A stretch of DNA of 64,000 nt, from the NCBI RefSeq assembly GCF_018991925.1, contig NW_024756914.1, positions 7,845,127 through 7,909,126 of the forward strand. The letters are read 5' to 3'. The DNA comes from Homarus americanus. Its lineage: Eukaryota; Arthropoda; Malacostraca; Decapoda; Nephropidae. A program made the position numbers and the translations under genes. Below the pieces are notes generated by a model, which saw only the letters and a list, made by a program, of their open reading frames with translations, was not told the origin of the DNA and did no database searches. Each line of letters starts with the position of its first letter. Within the stretch, counting starts at the first letter, position 1. Positions 37,427 to 48,510 of the stretch are shown one piece after another.

Positions 37427-38809
37427 ATGTCTGAGTTGACTGGAGACCCAGCTACTCGCTTTAGCTCTCCTGATGCACTGAGTGAGCCAGGCGACTATGG
37501 TGTTGACCTTGACACCAACGGAGAGGATGGCTTTAAACTAGTTCAGTCCAGGAACAAGCGGAAGGCCGAAAAGGCAGAAAAACTTAGAGACCATCAACTA
37601 CAACCTCAACCCCCCCATGAGAGTAAGATTAAACTTCCCTGAAGGTACATCACCTGAAGTCAAGTATCTCTGGCTGAACGATGCGGAAGACAAACACCCA
37701 GACGCTGAGTTTCAGTTCAGAGTCGGTACACAAGATCATCATGTTCTGATTAGAAGCGACCCAGCAGTCATACAGGATCTCCTCACCAATAGCATAAGGG
37801 GAATAACCATGGAACAATCATCCCAACCATCGATCAAGAAAACCATCTTAATCATAGGGCTTGACCAGTACCAGACCCCTACACTACTAGAAGCTCATCC
37901 CGACATCAGAAGGACGAAGCGACTCAGGGGCAAGAATGCAGTCATTGCAGACTGGGTTGGCTCAGAAGACCCACTCAAGACCATTCGAGTCCGTGGTGCC
38001 TATCGGACTCTGAAGGTAACTCTCTATCAGCCCCCTGCCCGGAGGTGTTACAATTGTCAGCACTGGGGCCATGTGGCCCGGTTATGCCCCTCGACTAAGC
38101 CGTGGTGTGGTCTCTGCTCAATGCAACATGCAACACAGGTTTGCAGAGATACAGTTGCTCAAGGGGGTGTCATTCAACAGAAGTGTATTAACTGCAAAAC
38201 AGTTGGAGTTCCTGTGTGACACCCTGACTGTTCTAGAGCTCCTACACCCCTTCAGCGCCCAGATCCGCCACCCAGGCAGGTCTCAAGAAACACTAATGCT
38301 GCTAGGGTACTCCCTACGGCCAACCCCTGGCCCGCCCTCCCCACCAAAGCTCCAGGATCATCACCAGCAGTCATCGAAAGATCAACATGGGGCAACACAG
38401 ACGTACTGACACAACAGGTAGCTGCCAACACACTCCGTGAACACGCACAACGTAAAGAGATCAATGATTTGAATAATGAAATTAAGGAATTCAAAGCTCA
38501 ATTTACAACTCAAACTGAAATGTTAAGGAGCCTCTGTGATACACAACAGAAAAAAACACCACCAACACAGTGCAGCAGCTACGGAAAAATTACAGTCAAA
38601 CTGAAGACATTCAGATGTCAGTACCAGATGTGGAAACTCAAGACCCACCAGGAACTAGTGTCCACGCAGAGGAAAATAGTGATACTGGTAACAGTTCTGC
38701 TGATGCCTCTGTGGACATGGTCAGTGAAGATGAAAAAACACAAACAGAAAATGGTGGTGATGTCGAGTGTATCCAAAGTGTGTTGATGTCTACCACTGAA
38801 ATACAATAA
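37427..38809 (+). pseudogene. LINE ORF1 (gag-like, zinc knuckles), frameshifted
   Basis: ATG 37427 follows a 5' leader starting near 37200. The first 60 codons (to about 37610) are in one frame. At the run of seven C (37610-37616) the reading shifts to the frame of 37617-38219, with KHPDAEFQFRVGTQDHHV and ADWVGSEDPLKTIRVRG. Three CCHC-type knuckles follow: CYNCQHWGHVARLC, CGLCSMQHATQVC and CINCKTVGV. The third is cut by a TGA at 38217-38219, after which the frame continues to a coiled-coil-like segment (KEINDLNNEIKEFKAQF) and ends near 38809 after another shift. Jockey-type ORF1 proteins are RNA-binding and chaperone the LINE RNA. This copy is dead. Confidence 0.75.
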
Positions 38810-38925
38810 TTGTTGAGCCGTACATACTCCAGAAATGTTTCAAAAACGTTAGGTGGCCTACTGCCTGCCGAAGGGACAGGCAGCGCAGAAAAGAACAGTA
38901 TCATACAGTGCATTTTGCTTCTTTC

Positions 38926-39010
38926 CAAATACATTTCATAATGGCCAGTGTTAATACCAGACAAAGTTCCAAATACATTTCATAATGGCCAGTGATAATA
39001 CCAGACAAAG
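38926..39010 (+). repeat. 43/44-bp direct duplication in the LINE ORF1-ORF2 gap
   Basis: CCAAATACATTTCATAATGG and the next ~22 bases occur twice in tandem. The second copy contains the probable ORF2 start (ATGGCCAGTGATAAT). Confidence 0.85.
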
Positions 39011-39188
39011 ATACAGAGCGGTGAAGGTATGAGTTGGAACATCTCATCCCTTAGAAAACGATACCCTGACCTACACCACAAAGTTGTGACTGAGGACATC
39101 GATATTGTGTGTCTGCAGGAGTGTCTCACACCTAATGGTAAGCCCCCACCCCGTCTGCCAAATTATGTGTATTATGATCCATGGAGAT
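38983..39188 (+). pseudogene. LINE ORF2, first part of the endonuclease
   Basis: An AP-endonuclease-type N terminus is readable in the frame at 39029 (WNISSLRKRYPDLHHKV, then DIVCLQECLTPNG). The N-terminal asparagine of the NI motif and the QE pair are characteristic. A shift or stop near 39030 separates it from the probable ATG at 38983. The sequence stops abruptly at about 39188, where a minus-strand Ty3/gypsy LTR begins. Confidence 0.7.
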
Positions 39189-39511
39189 GTTCGGGGTACT
39201 TGGTTCTAACTACAGGGGGAACATAAACACCTGTAGAGTTCTGTAGGTTCTTATTAACGGAAATATACAAGGGTGCGCTTACAAGCGCAGGTAGTCCTTA
39301 CACTCCTATTGGGGTCAACTGACCTCACTCTGATCTCTCAGGCGACATGTGGTAAGTGGTATACTAGCAGCTTCCAGATGTCGCCAGGCACATTTATTTA
39401 AGCGTGTGGTGACTTGAAACAGGGGCATTGCCACACGCTACTGGCTAGAAAAATAATGTGTATATATAGAGTACATACATGGTATACATACAACATACAC
39501 AATATACATAC
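39189..39511 (-). repeat. 3' LTR of minus-strand Ty3/gypsy
   Basis: On the minus strand it matches the LTR at 60956-61287: a TGTATGTATAT-rich start, the CACACGCT and TGTCGCC themes, AACTCTACAGGTGTTTATG, and the end near 39189. The match is imperfect, so the boundaries are approximate. Confidence 0.7.
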
Positions 39512-39597
39512 ACCTCCCCCCCTCCCCCTATACGCTCATAGCAAAGTCTTGAGCGGACCTTTTCCTGTGGATCCGTTCTGAGCGTCGAGGGGCTTAA

Positions 39598-41073
39598 TCA
39601 CTGGGGGGGGGGATGTGACTCAGCACTGGTGACGGGGTCAGTGGGATGAGTTACGGGGCGGAGGAAACGGCGGTTCCTCCACCACACCCGACCGCTGGGT
39701 AACCGCACCTGGTAGTCCCGTGACCTGCCAAGACCCATGACTACGCCCACTTTGTCCCAACGTAGGGAGGTCGGTTCCTGAACACGGACTTGGGTGCCGA
39801 CACTCAACCTGGGGAGAGGACAGGCGTGGTCGTTGTGGCGGGCGACGACGTCTTGAATACGTTCGGCGGCTCGGCGATCAAAATCCTCTGTCTTAGCCTG
39901 CCACTCCTTGGAGAAGGATTGAGGGTGAGCAGGGACACAAGAACGAAGGGGACGTCCATACAAGACCTGGGCAGGGGAGCGTCCGGTGTAATTGGGTGTG
40001 TTGCGGAGCTCAAGGAGATCCTGGTCGACGGCCTCGCAGTCAATATTCCCAGAAGGGGCCACTTTGAGGATGAGGTGCTTCAGGGATTTGACAGCAGCCT
40101 CAGCGTGGCCGTTGGACTGCGGGTAATGAGGCGGTGACAACACATGCCGGACTCCCCATCGGTCGAGGAACGCAGCAAAGTCCCGGCTTGTGAACTGGGG
40201 CCCTCCGTTGGTTAGCAGATGTGCAGGAATGCCCACGTAACGGAAGTAGTGACGGAACTTGCTGATGGTGGCGGCAGATGTCGTATCCTTACCGCACTTG
40301 ATGACAACCGGCCAACCAGAGAGACGGTCGACGATAACCAGGAAGGACTCTCCTGACACACAGAAAAAGTCGGCCGACACAGACTCAAAGGGGCGGGTGG
40401 GGTTGTCGTCACTCATGAAGGGTTCCTGCTGCTGGCTGGGTTGTAGTACTTGGCGGGGCTTACACGCCTGGACAGCATTGGAGATGTCGGGGTCGATGCC
40501 AGGCCGGAACACAGTCTGTCTTGCACGCCGTTTGGTGGCCTCGGCTCCACGGTGACTGTCGTGGAGGCGAGCCAAGGCGTGGGGACGTGAAGCAGCAGGG
40601 ACAACTACCGAAGGAGAGGTGTCACTGGCCAGAGGTAGGGGTAGGGCGGCAGCAGGGTAGTTGCTGCTCCCTTCGTGCACCCTGTTGGCGTATTTTACCT
40701 CGAGAATCGGTGTTGGGAAGTCCTGGGAGATGATGGCCAACTCTTGGCAATGTCTGTAGGACAGCAAAGGAGTCGGGACACCATTATGCACGTAAATCCA
40801 GGCTTGACACGACCTGTTGCCAAAGGTGACATGTGCATAGAGTAAACCTAGGGCTGGGGCCATCTGTGAACCGTCTGCCGTGACGCGGAGGTCCTTGGGA
40901 GGCGGTCCTAGATCACTTGGAGAGAGCCCCAAGCATTGCAAATGCTGGGGACCGATGACCGTAGCCTCAGCGCCGGTGTTGGGCAGCATCTCGAGACAGG
41001 ATGACACACTGCCGTAGGTCACGATGACGCTGACGTGCTGGGGAACTTTGGTCCTGGGACGCGAGGAGTACAC
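39598..41073 (-). CDS. Ty3/gypsy protease-integrase fusion (RT and RNase H deleted), catalytic residues altered
   Basis: This is a continuous 491-codon frame. Residues about 1-155 match the protease of the intact relative, but the active-site DTG reads NTG (codon at 40978-40980). At SDTSPS the frame passes directly into the integrase zinc-binding region (LHDSHRGAEATKRRARQ), where the CxxC reads CKPR. It continues with the DDE core: ESVSADFF has the first aspartate, TNGGPQFTS has asparagine where aspartate is expected (codon at 40207-40209), and NGHAEAAVK keeps the glutamate. The C-terminal tail is intact. RT and RNase H are missing without loss of frame. Catalysis by either domain is unlikely. 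Confidence 0.85.
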   Translation of the reverse strand: MYSSRPRTKVPQHVSVIVTYGSVSSCLEMLPNTGAEATVIGPQHLQCLGLSPSDLGPPPKDLRVTADGSQMAPALGLLYAHVTFGNRSCQAWIYVHNGVPTPLLSYRHCQELAIISQDFPTPILEVKYANRVHEGSSNYPAAALPLPLASDTSPSVVVPAASRPHALARLHDSHRGAEATKRRARQTVFRPGIDPDISNAVQACKPRQVLQPSQQQEPFMSDDNPTRPFESVSADFFCVSGESFLVIVDRLSGWPVVIKCGKDTTSAATISKFRHYFRYVGIPAHLLTNGGPQFTSRDFAAFLDRWGVRHVLSPPHYPQSNGHAEAAVKSLKHLILKVAPSGNIDCEAVDQDLLELRNTPNYTGRSPAQVLYGRPLRSCVPAHPQSFSKEWQAKTEDFDRRAAERIQDVVARHNDHACPLPRLSVGTQVRVQEPTSLRWDKVGVVMGLGRSRDYQVRLPSGRVWWRNRRFLRPVTHPTDPVTSAESHPPPQ

Positions 41074-41685
41074 CCTCCTAATATGGGTCCAGGGTCGTCG
41101 TGCCTCTGATTTGGCGACTGTGGGCGGCCCTCACTGGTGGAAAGGCGCTGCTGCTTTCGCCAACGCTGTCCCTTGGGTTTTTTGGTCAGGTAACACGAGT
41201 CGTAGTGGCCCAGACGGCCACACACATTGCACTGGACGTGTTTGGCTGGGCACCGTACTGTAAGTGACCAGTGGCCCTTGCGGTCACAACTGTCGCAGGT
41301 AGATTCGGCAGCTAGACACACCTGTGTTCCGTGCTGCCTACCACAGCTGTTGCAAAGGGAGCCGGGCGTGGGCGTGGTGGGCGTAGGCGTTGGGGCAGAC
41401 TTCTTGTCTTCTTGTATTGGGACATAGCCCGTACGGCTGTAGGGGGAGCTCGGATGGCAGAGGTAGCACGCCTGGCAGCCTCGTAGGAGCAACATACTGT
41501 CAACACATCCTTAAGAGGAGAGGAAGAGTCGAAGGAGGTGAGGCGTTGGACAAGCTCCTCGTCCTTAACACCCATGAGGATCACCTGCTTCAACTGGGTC
41601 TCCTCGCACTGCTGGTGATTACCGGGACATATGTCTACCTCTTCCGAGGCTCTCTTGAGTCGTACGTAGAAATCATCAAAAGTGT
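41019..41685 (-). pseudogene. Ty3/gypsy gag C-terminal half with zinc knuckles
   Basis: On the minus strand, FDDFYVRLKRASEEVDICPG and EELVQRLTSFDSSSPLKD are followed, after a frameshift near 41410, by CNSCGRQHGTQVC, CDSCDRKGHWSLTVRC and a third knuckle CNVCGRLGHYDSC. The third knuckle is shortened in the otherwise intact copy at 61820. Gag homology ends at about 41682. Confidence 0.8.
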
Positions 41686-41687
41686 GG

Positions 41688-43085
41688 GTTAGCAACCCCT
41701 GAGAAGAAGTGTTTTTCCCCATAGACGCTACACTTGTGTTTCCTCCCAGAGTCCCTCCTTTGTGAAGACAGTTATCAATCCACTGTTTATTCCACTTTCT
41801 CCTGGGAAGCTCAATCTTGAATTTGTCTGTGTGAATCAACTCAAGTAATTCGCCAGACCTTTGTCAACTGAGGGTCATCTTTGAATGAGTAGCAGTTAGA
41901 GTTGTTTGTAATTACTGTCATTGCGTGAGTAGCGATCACTGGCAACTCAGGGATATATATACCCGCTCATCACACAGGGTGAGCGTCCCCTGACGCCGCT
42001 CCAAATCTGTTTCCAGGTATGTTTATGTGTAGCCATTCAGTTTGATTCAGTCAATTGTAATGAATATCAGTGTTCTTCAGTGTGCATGCTTCAACACTTG
42101 AATTGTCATTCACCCAGTGTAAGAAGTACTATAACGTAAATATGTCTCGTTCCCAGACAAGAGATTTGTTGTGATTGTGTTGTTCATGCTTCCCAGTCCC
42201 TCCTCTGACGCCGCTCCAAATCTGTCTCCAGACCCAATTGTGACTGGTGGATCATTCAACAACTGCCCCGGATGTAGTAGCTACTCAGCAGGGAACACTA
42301 TATGAAACGATGGCACCGATGTGGCCTGATTAATATGCTCCACTGCCTCGTGGTGCCAGACCCCAGACTCGCCATGTGTCTGGCTACCACCGACCATAAC
42401 AACAGTCGTGAGCCCCAGTGTTCTACCCTGGGACGCACCCTGAAAGTACATGTCCACAGAGAGTGTTGTAACATGTATGTTAGGGATAATTAGTTGGAAA
42501 TAATTATCCCATGTTGGGTAGTGGACCCATGTATCTGCTGATTTCATTATTAACGTGTATGTTGAGTAAAGTACCTTGTAATGTGTGAGAAGCGAAGCTG
42601 TCCCCTTGGGACTAGGAGTAGTCTTGTAACTGTACTGTAATGCCACGTGAGAAGTAAAGTAATGTACAAGGAGTTACCATGTACTATGTATTGTGAGTAG
42701 GGCCAAGGAACTGGTCCTACTATGTAATGTAATGTAACACCAGTAAGGTTGTGTGCAGTAAGAGTGTAAGATCTGAGTAATTACTGTTGAGTAAAGAAAT
42801 AAGAATATAAGTAAATAAGCAAATAAGTAAAGAAGAAAGTACTGAGTCTGCAATAAACCCAGGAGTTGAGCCTGTTAATAATACCTCTTTTTCCCTTTGA
42901 TTTTACATTAATAAATTTGTTCTTAGAGTATTTTAGGTGTATTCATTAATCTCACAGTATTTTACCTTTATTTCCGTCCAAGTGACTTGATACCAGAATT
43001 ACCATACCCACGTGCCTAGACCCTCGATCATGCTACCAAAAGAATGACCATGCTACCAAAAGAATGTCCATGCTACCCAAAAGAA
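41688..43085 (+). repeat. Dispersed ~1-kb repeat, plus copy
   Basis: This is matched in inverse orientation by 48738-49640. Landmarks: CCCCTGAGAAGA, TCAACTCAAGTAATTCGCCA, a TATATATACCC promoter-like motif (about 41950), GGATAATTAGTTGGAAATAA, and CATGCTACCAAAAGAAT repeated at the end. This copy has about 215 bp extra, bounded by two copies of GCCGCTCCAAATCTG (41995, 42211), and another extra stretch at 42565-42830. There is no coding sequence. It could be a solo LTR or a non-autonomous element of unknown class. Confidence 0.6.
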
Positions 43086-43194
43086 CTAAGGTTATGTAGT
43101 AACCAGAGAAGTAAGTAAGATAAGGGTGGTGTAAGTGTTGGAAAACACGCTACTAAGACCACCCCCCATGCGCTCCTCTCATCCCAGACCCCTA

Positions 43195-43580
43195 TAAAAT
43201 ACCACAGTGTGAAGGTGTGGAACAACTTACCCCCACCCATCCGAGCAAAGACTACGCTCCCTTCCTTTAAATCATCTCTTAAAAAATATCTATTGTCTAA
43301 GTATTAATATTTCTTGTTACACCTACTATATTTACATTACCTGCTTTTATTGTACCATCAAAACCGTTTTATTGGAATTTATCATGTAAAAATATAAGTA
43401 TTTACCATTGCAATAAACATAATTGCCAACTAGACATAATCCTGACAGCTCTGTCCTCTTCTTCAACCTTATTACTGTACAACCCATGTTGTACTGCTCC
43501 CCCATTATACTTATGTTTTTCAATTCCACTGTAATTTATGTAAAGTATATATAAAAATAAATAAATAAATAAATAAAATT
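43195..43580 (+). pseudogene. LINE ORF2 C-terminus and AT-rich 3' tail
   Basis: About 30 codons from 43217 read VWNNLPPPIRAKTTLPSFK and KKYLLSKY, the standard end of Jockey/CR1-type reverse transcriptases. A 3' untranslated stretch ending in (AAAT)n at 43556-43577 follows. It may be the tail of the LINE whose 5' end is at 37427, with the middle lost, but that link is not proven. Confidence 0.65.
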
Positions 43581-43634
43581 ATTAAACATTGAAGTGATAA
43601 CCGTGGTAATATTATTAGATGTTCTTATTACCGA

Positions 43635-44069
43635 TGTAATGGCCCCTGTCTCATCAACAGAAGTATTATATAAATGGGCTCTTTACATTTGATTTATATA
43701 CTAATTCATCCCCTGTAAATTTCCACTAGCTATGAGTTGTCATGCTCATATCATGTGATTGGTGGCCTCCTTGGGTGCGGCCCATTGACTGTATGTCAGC
43801 ACATGGGTCAGCTCAAAATAAGCCGGCAGCCAAGCTAGTCACACTCACAATCTTACATCGAACGGACGTGATTAAACGGTCTATTTACATAGCCGCCGTC
43901 CTCTCTCTTCATGCTCATAAGTAGTGGAAGTTACGGTTGATGTACACTCAGGAATTATATAAACAATACTTTTTAATAAAAGCAGAAACTTCAATTGGGT
44001 TTCGTTACTAAAACCCAATATAATATAAATGTACCAACTTGGTTAACTTTGAATGAACCAGCCGGTTCA
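43635..44069 (+). repeat. 5' LTR of the envelope-bearing element
   Basis: It begins TGTAATGGCCCCTG and ends CAGCCGGTTCA. It has a TATATAAATGG promoter-like motif and an AATAAAAG poly(A)-signal candidate. A possible primer site TGGTGGCAGCTACGG follows at 44072. Confidence 0.9.
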
Positions 44070-45084
44070 TATGGTGGCAGCTACGGTGGTGACGATACAT
44101 GTCAGTCTACTTACCAAGACGTCAGTGTTTTGTGAAACAAGAAAAACAAAAAACAGTGACGTGTTACATAACGTATCCGAGTGTAGTGCTATATCCCGTA
44201 GTGTGACGATTGTAATTGAGTGTTTCTCATTCTGTCGCCCAGAGAAGGTGCAGAATTATTCCAATAACCGATATTGAGTTATTGTTGACTTATTACCATA
44301 CGGCTAGTTGGTGATATCCCTGTTAGCGACAAGTGAGGGCTGTCAGGAAAGTGTCTTGTTAGCATTCTTCCCCTGTGCCAGTCGTTTACAGTGTTGCAGA
44401 CATTCCCAACAACTTTCGGGGTTTACTAACAAAGAGACCTTTCACAAGTGTTTGGACGGCTGTTGTGGTTTCGTGATTGTTGATTGCAGTACTTCAGGTG
44501 TCATCAGACAGTCCTCCATATATAGAGGATTGCAGAAGGTTTGGCACACAGAAGAGGCGACATTGTATCAGCGAGCAGAGGACCTGAATCGTCTTACTCA
44601 GCAACACCTGATCATACGGTGGAGGTATTCCCCTGTCGTGAAGTGGACTCACCCCACGTTCGTCATTGCAGCGTGTCTCGTCGTTGCTAGGCAACCAGAC
44701 ATACACAGCACAGTGGGAGGGAAGATTGAGGGACACCCACAACTACACCCACCTCACCAGAGAGCAGCTGGGCGGTTCGCGTTTTCTATACAGACGCCAT
44801 AACTACTTTATTAGGTATTTAAAGAGTAACATATTTTATACACACATATACATGTTCGAGACTTAACTCCACATTGATAGGTCATCGGATAGGTTATGTC
44901 ATTGAAATAAGTGTCTTACGTATTTTAATGTGTAATGACATAATATAATTTACAGTAATTATTTCTTACCTGTTCAATTATTGATACTTTAATTATTTTA
45001 ACTATAACTTTTATCGTTTCCTGTACATGAGAGGCAAGTGTTTTGCTCTTATTGTTAATCATTGCCTGACCCAAATGAAACTTC
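44070..45084 (+). other. Leader of the envelope-bearing element
   Basis: It contains a TGG-initial primer-site candidate at 44072. A 164-codon open frame at 44308-44802 shows no recognisable domain and is not called as a gene. Confidence 0.5.
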
Positions 45085-46375
45085 GTGGATAAATTTTCAA
45101 AGTTTTCAAAGTTGTGGTCTGAGGACTTTACTGACCTCGCAGAACTTTTTGCTGACGAATCACAAATAGAGGATAAACGTCAAGTTTCTGCTGCAGAGGT
45201 TAAATTAGGATTTAAGCAGGAAACACAGTTAAACGTTTCTGTAGAGAGTAGTGAGCAGTTAATTGAGGAATCATTTGATGATTTAAACCGTCATACCTTA
45301 CGGTTGGGGAATTAGTATAGCACCTCGCCTGGAGATTCACAGGTAGTTCCTAATCCTACTCTGAGTGATAGTGTGTCGGTTAACCTAGCATTACCCCGCC
45401 CATTAACTGAGCCTTCTGTTAGAAGCAAACGTAGTAGCATGCAAACATCTAACGCTAACATGGCTTATTCTAATACTTCACGCAATAACGCTCCGACGTC
45501 GACTAACCCAGATAATGTGTTTCATATGATGACACATGCTGACCATGTACGTGATTTTACTGGTCAAGATGATTATCGTTACACACTTCATCCGTGTGTG
45601 TGAGGACACTATGCGCAATGTAAAAATTACCGATGATCATGATAAAAAGGCGTTTCAGCGTTCCCACATTCCGCAAGGATCGTTTGCTAGCACGCACTTA
45701 AATGAGTATGGTCTAACAGCCCCTGATTATGAGAAGTTTAAGCGCACCCTTATTGGAATTTTTGAGTGCTGGTCCCACTTGGGTCATCTGCAGTGAGTAT
45801 TCAGATGGCTGGATCGTTGTGTTCCGGTGGTTCAAGCGGAATCACTTATGGTGGCTGTTGACATTGCCGGAGAAGTGCGTCAAGACATGGAGGCGACCTT
45901 CCGGAATTCGAAATGGTACGACAATGATGGGAAAATGTCATCGACAAATGTGAAAATGTTAATCGAGTTGATTAGTTTCCTGTTAGTGGTTCGTCGTCCT
46001 ATTTACGGCCGGGCACAGGAAGTGGAGTTTGTCCCGCCTACTGATATGGTGGATTACGCAAACAAGCTTTCTCCGAAGGTGACGGGACCTTTGATGGCGC
46101 GTACTTCCCAGACTACGCCCCCCATCCTGGTAGCGCAAATGCAGCCGTTGGCTCCGATCGCACCTCAACACCAGAGTTATAAGCAACGTCGATCTCTGAG
46201 GTGTACCCATTGTAATAAAAGGGGCCATTTGATCCATGATTGTTATCAGCTCCAGGGTAGAAGCCAAGGTCGTACACGGAGACGGTTAAGGCTACGTCTC
46301 CTCCTCACTAAAAATCACGACCGTGGTGTGCACTCCACCAGTCGGCATCTCACAGCACAGATGAGTGCGCCTTAG
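45085..46375 (+). pseudogene. Errantivirus-like gag, broken
   Basis: Frames at 45085-45315, 45373-45603, 45602-45796 and 45827-46375 run in order with stops or shifts between them. The last contains a single CCHC knuckle (CTHCNKRGHLIHDC) near 46203, followed by an arginine-rich tail. Gag would form the particle core and bind RNA. It is too damaged to encode a whole protein. Confidence 0.75.
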
Positions 46376-46493
46376 TGATGAAGGTAAGGAATTTGGACTC
46401 TGGTGTACCCCCGGTAACACAGCAGCGTAAAGCGCATCGTTACCAGGACAGGAAGTCGGGGGAAGACCAGCGCCTTTCAAAAAACGAGGAAGG

Positions 46494-47291
46494 GTGGGTA
46501 CATTGGTGCCTATTTCCCACAACACTTCTGTAGCAGCCTCATTAGTAGCGGCGCTAAGTAAAGTGGAAGTGTTGTCCGTACCGGTGAGATTGAAGGATAT
46601 CAGTTTGGCTCTGGATATTGATATGGGCGCATGCGCAAATGTTTTGGCCTTGACATCCTATCAGGAGTTACAACATAGATTCCCTCACTGTGATTTCCTA
46701 TGGAGACCTACTGACGCCGATCTCGAAGGAGTATCTGGCAAGCAGCTGAGTATTGACGGAATGGTGACGTTACCACTTAGATTTTCAAGACGTGGTACTC
46801 CCTTCTATGCGGACTTTTATGTGGTTCAGCAATTTAATTTACCAGCTGACGGATTAATTGGTCTCCCAACACTAAGAACGAATAAGATAGATGTTCGTCC
46901 GCGTAATAATGCGATTACGTTTAAAGGTGTTTCCTACAGCGCTATGCGTCATTCTGCACCTTTGCTCACTGCAAGGTCGAAAGTGTTATCCACCATTCCC
47001 GCTCAGAGGAAGGAGGAAAATGTGTCAGAGCTAACCCAAGACCTCACACCATCACATTCCCAGCGTGATTATAACAGCAAGAGTTGGAAGATTGTACCTG
47101 CAGTTTTGAAGAGTACTCTCCACTATCAGAATGTGGAATTCACCAAGGCCACTGTAGAATTACCTGACGTGTATACGGGGACAGATGTTGTATGTCTCCC
47201 AGAAACGTGCAAGGTAAAGGGGTTGTCGTGCGAGTCGACATTAAGCACAATACGACCTGGTGGTTTGACAGACGTTCTAGTTTCTGAATAG
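46494..47291 (+). pseudogene. Retroviral-type protease region, active site altered
   Basis: In this 265-codon frame, LALDIDMGACANVLAL occupies the place of the aspartic protease active site. The usual DTG/DSG reads DMG, which would be expected to abolish activity. GLPTLRTNKIDV further on fits the protease C-terminal half. The frame ends in TAG before the RT region. Confidence 0.75.
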
Positions 47292-47310
47292 AACAGGCGT
47301 TCAGAAAATA

Positions 47311-48327
47311 TTGAAGAAAGGATGTTATTTGTGTGATTTTCTGGTATATCACAACAATGTCGAATTACAGCCCACGCAATTCCCAATTGGTAGTGTTGTA
47401 CCTCAATCCCAAGAGACTAGGCAAGAGAGGATAGATCAAATAGTGCCACATGTTAGGGTGATGGATCATCCTCAGGCAAGACACGCCTTTTGGAGCTGCT
47501 TGCTGACTACAGAAATATTGTAGCCTTACCAGGGGAAAAGCTAGGACAGACAGAATTAACATCCCATCACATATCGTTAAAGGAGGGAACAAATCCTACC
47601 TATGTACCAGCTTACAGACTACCGCATAGCCAGCACGCTGTAGTTCAGGATATGGTGCAAGATATGTCCCCTTTTAATAGCCCTTTATTCCTCGTCCTAA
47701 AGAAGGATGGTGGTTGGCGACCTGTTATTGATTTCAGGTGCGTTAATGAATGTACGATCCCAGATAGGTACCTTATGCCTGTCTTGAGTGACATATTGCA
47801 GTCCTTAGGTAAGGATAATGCTGTATTTAGCAACTTAGATTTGCTTAGTGGTTATTGGCAGATACCACTCGATGAGAAATCACGAGAGGTCACAGCATTT
47901 AGTACGTCCCTGGGCCACTTTGAGTTCCTACGGATGCCTTTTGGTCTCAGGAATGCCCCACTATCATTTCAAAGAATGATCAACACCCTGTTTGCCGGAT
48001 TGATTGGTACCACAGTCTGTGCTTATTTGGATGATTTAATAGTTACAGTCAGTAAGGACGTTGACACCCATCTGATTAAACTGCGTGAAGTGTTAGAAAA
48101 ACTTTCCACAGCAGGTCTTGAGATTAAACTTTCAAAATGTGAGTTTTGAAAATCCAGAATCCATTTCCTTGGTCATGTAGTTGACGGTGAGGGCATACAC
48201 ACAGTGGATGATAAAGTGAAAGCTGTATCTCAGTTCCCGCGTCCTACATCGGTTGATCAAGTGCGTAGTTTTCTTGGTTTATCTGGATATTATCGTTCTT
48301 TTATTAAGAACTATGCAACATTGGCAT
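47311..48327 (+). pseudogene. Reverse transcriptase of the envelope-bearing element
   Basis: 47490-48149 gives the Ty3/gypsy RT core: KKDGGWRPVIDFRCVNECT, SNLDLLSGYWQIPLDE (first aspartate), FGLRNAPLSFQRMI, and the YLDDLIV catalytic pair. A TGA at 48147-48149 sits where tryptophan is usual (CEF*KSRIHFLGHVV), after which the frame continues through DQVRSFLGLSGYYRSF. The sequence breaks at 48327 with an LTR-fragment insertion. The catalytic residues are intact; one nonsense change and the insertion inactivate it. Confidence 0.88.
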
Positions 48328-48510
48328 TGTAGTGGATTCCTCCCCTACAAACGCCGAACCTTCTCGAATTCCCCAGCCTACGCCTCCAGCGCCGCCTACG
48401 GAGCGGGGGTCAACTATCTACCCACGCCTACCCCCGCCTTAAAAGTCCTGACACCGCTGTGACCAGCCTCTTTTCTACCCAGTGCCACCAGCAAGCAACA
48501 CCTCCTCCTG
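48328..48510 (+). mobile_element. LTR fragment inserted in RT/RNase H
   Basis: It begins TGTAGTGGATTCCTCCCCTA and matches the first ~180 bp of the LTR group at 17071 and 18415. It replaces the RT-RNase H linker, since pol resumes at 48511 with HENSFAALKIALTNAP. No rest of the LTR is present. Confidence 0.8.

Larger units (their letters stand above)
39189..41685 (-). mobile_element. Deleted Ty3/gypsy element, minus strand, 5' end missing
   Basis: From right to left on the minus strand: a gag piece, zinc knuckles, a protease-integrase fusion, a polypurine tract (plus-strand CCTCCCCCCCTCCCCC near 39512-39528), then a 3' LTR (about 39189-39511). It belongs to the same family as the element at 60956. 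Its 5' LTR and the first half of gag are replaced at about 41685 by an unrelated dispersed repeat. It interrupts LINE ORF2. Confidence 0.8.

Noticed and set aside
44308..44802. 164-codon frame in the provirus leader
   Set aside because: No recognisable domain, composition like the surrounding leader, and it lies upstream of gag.
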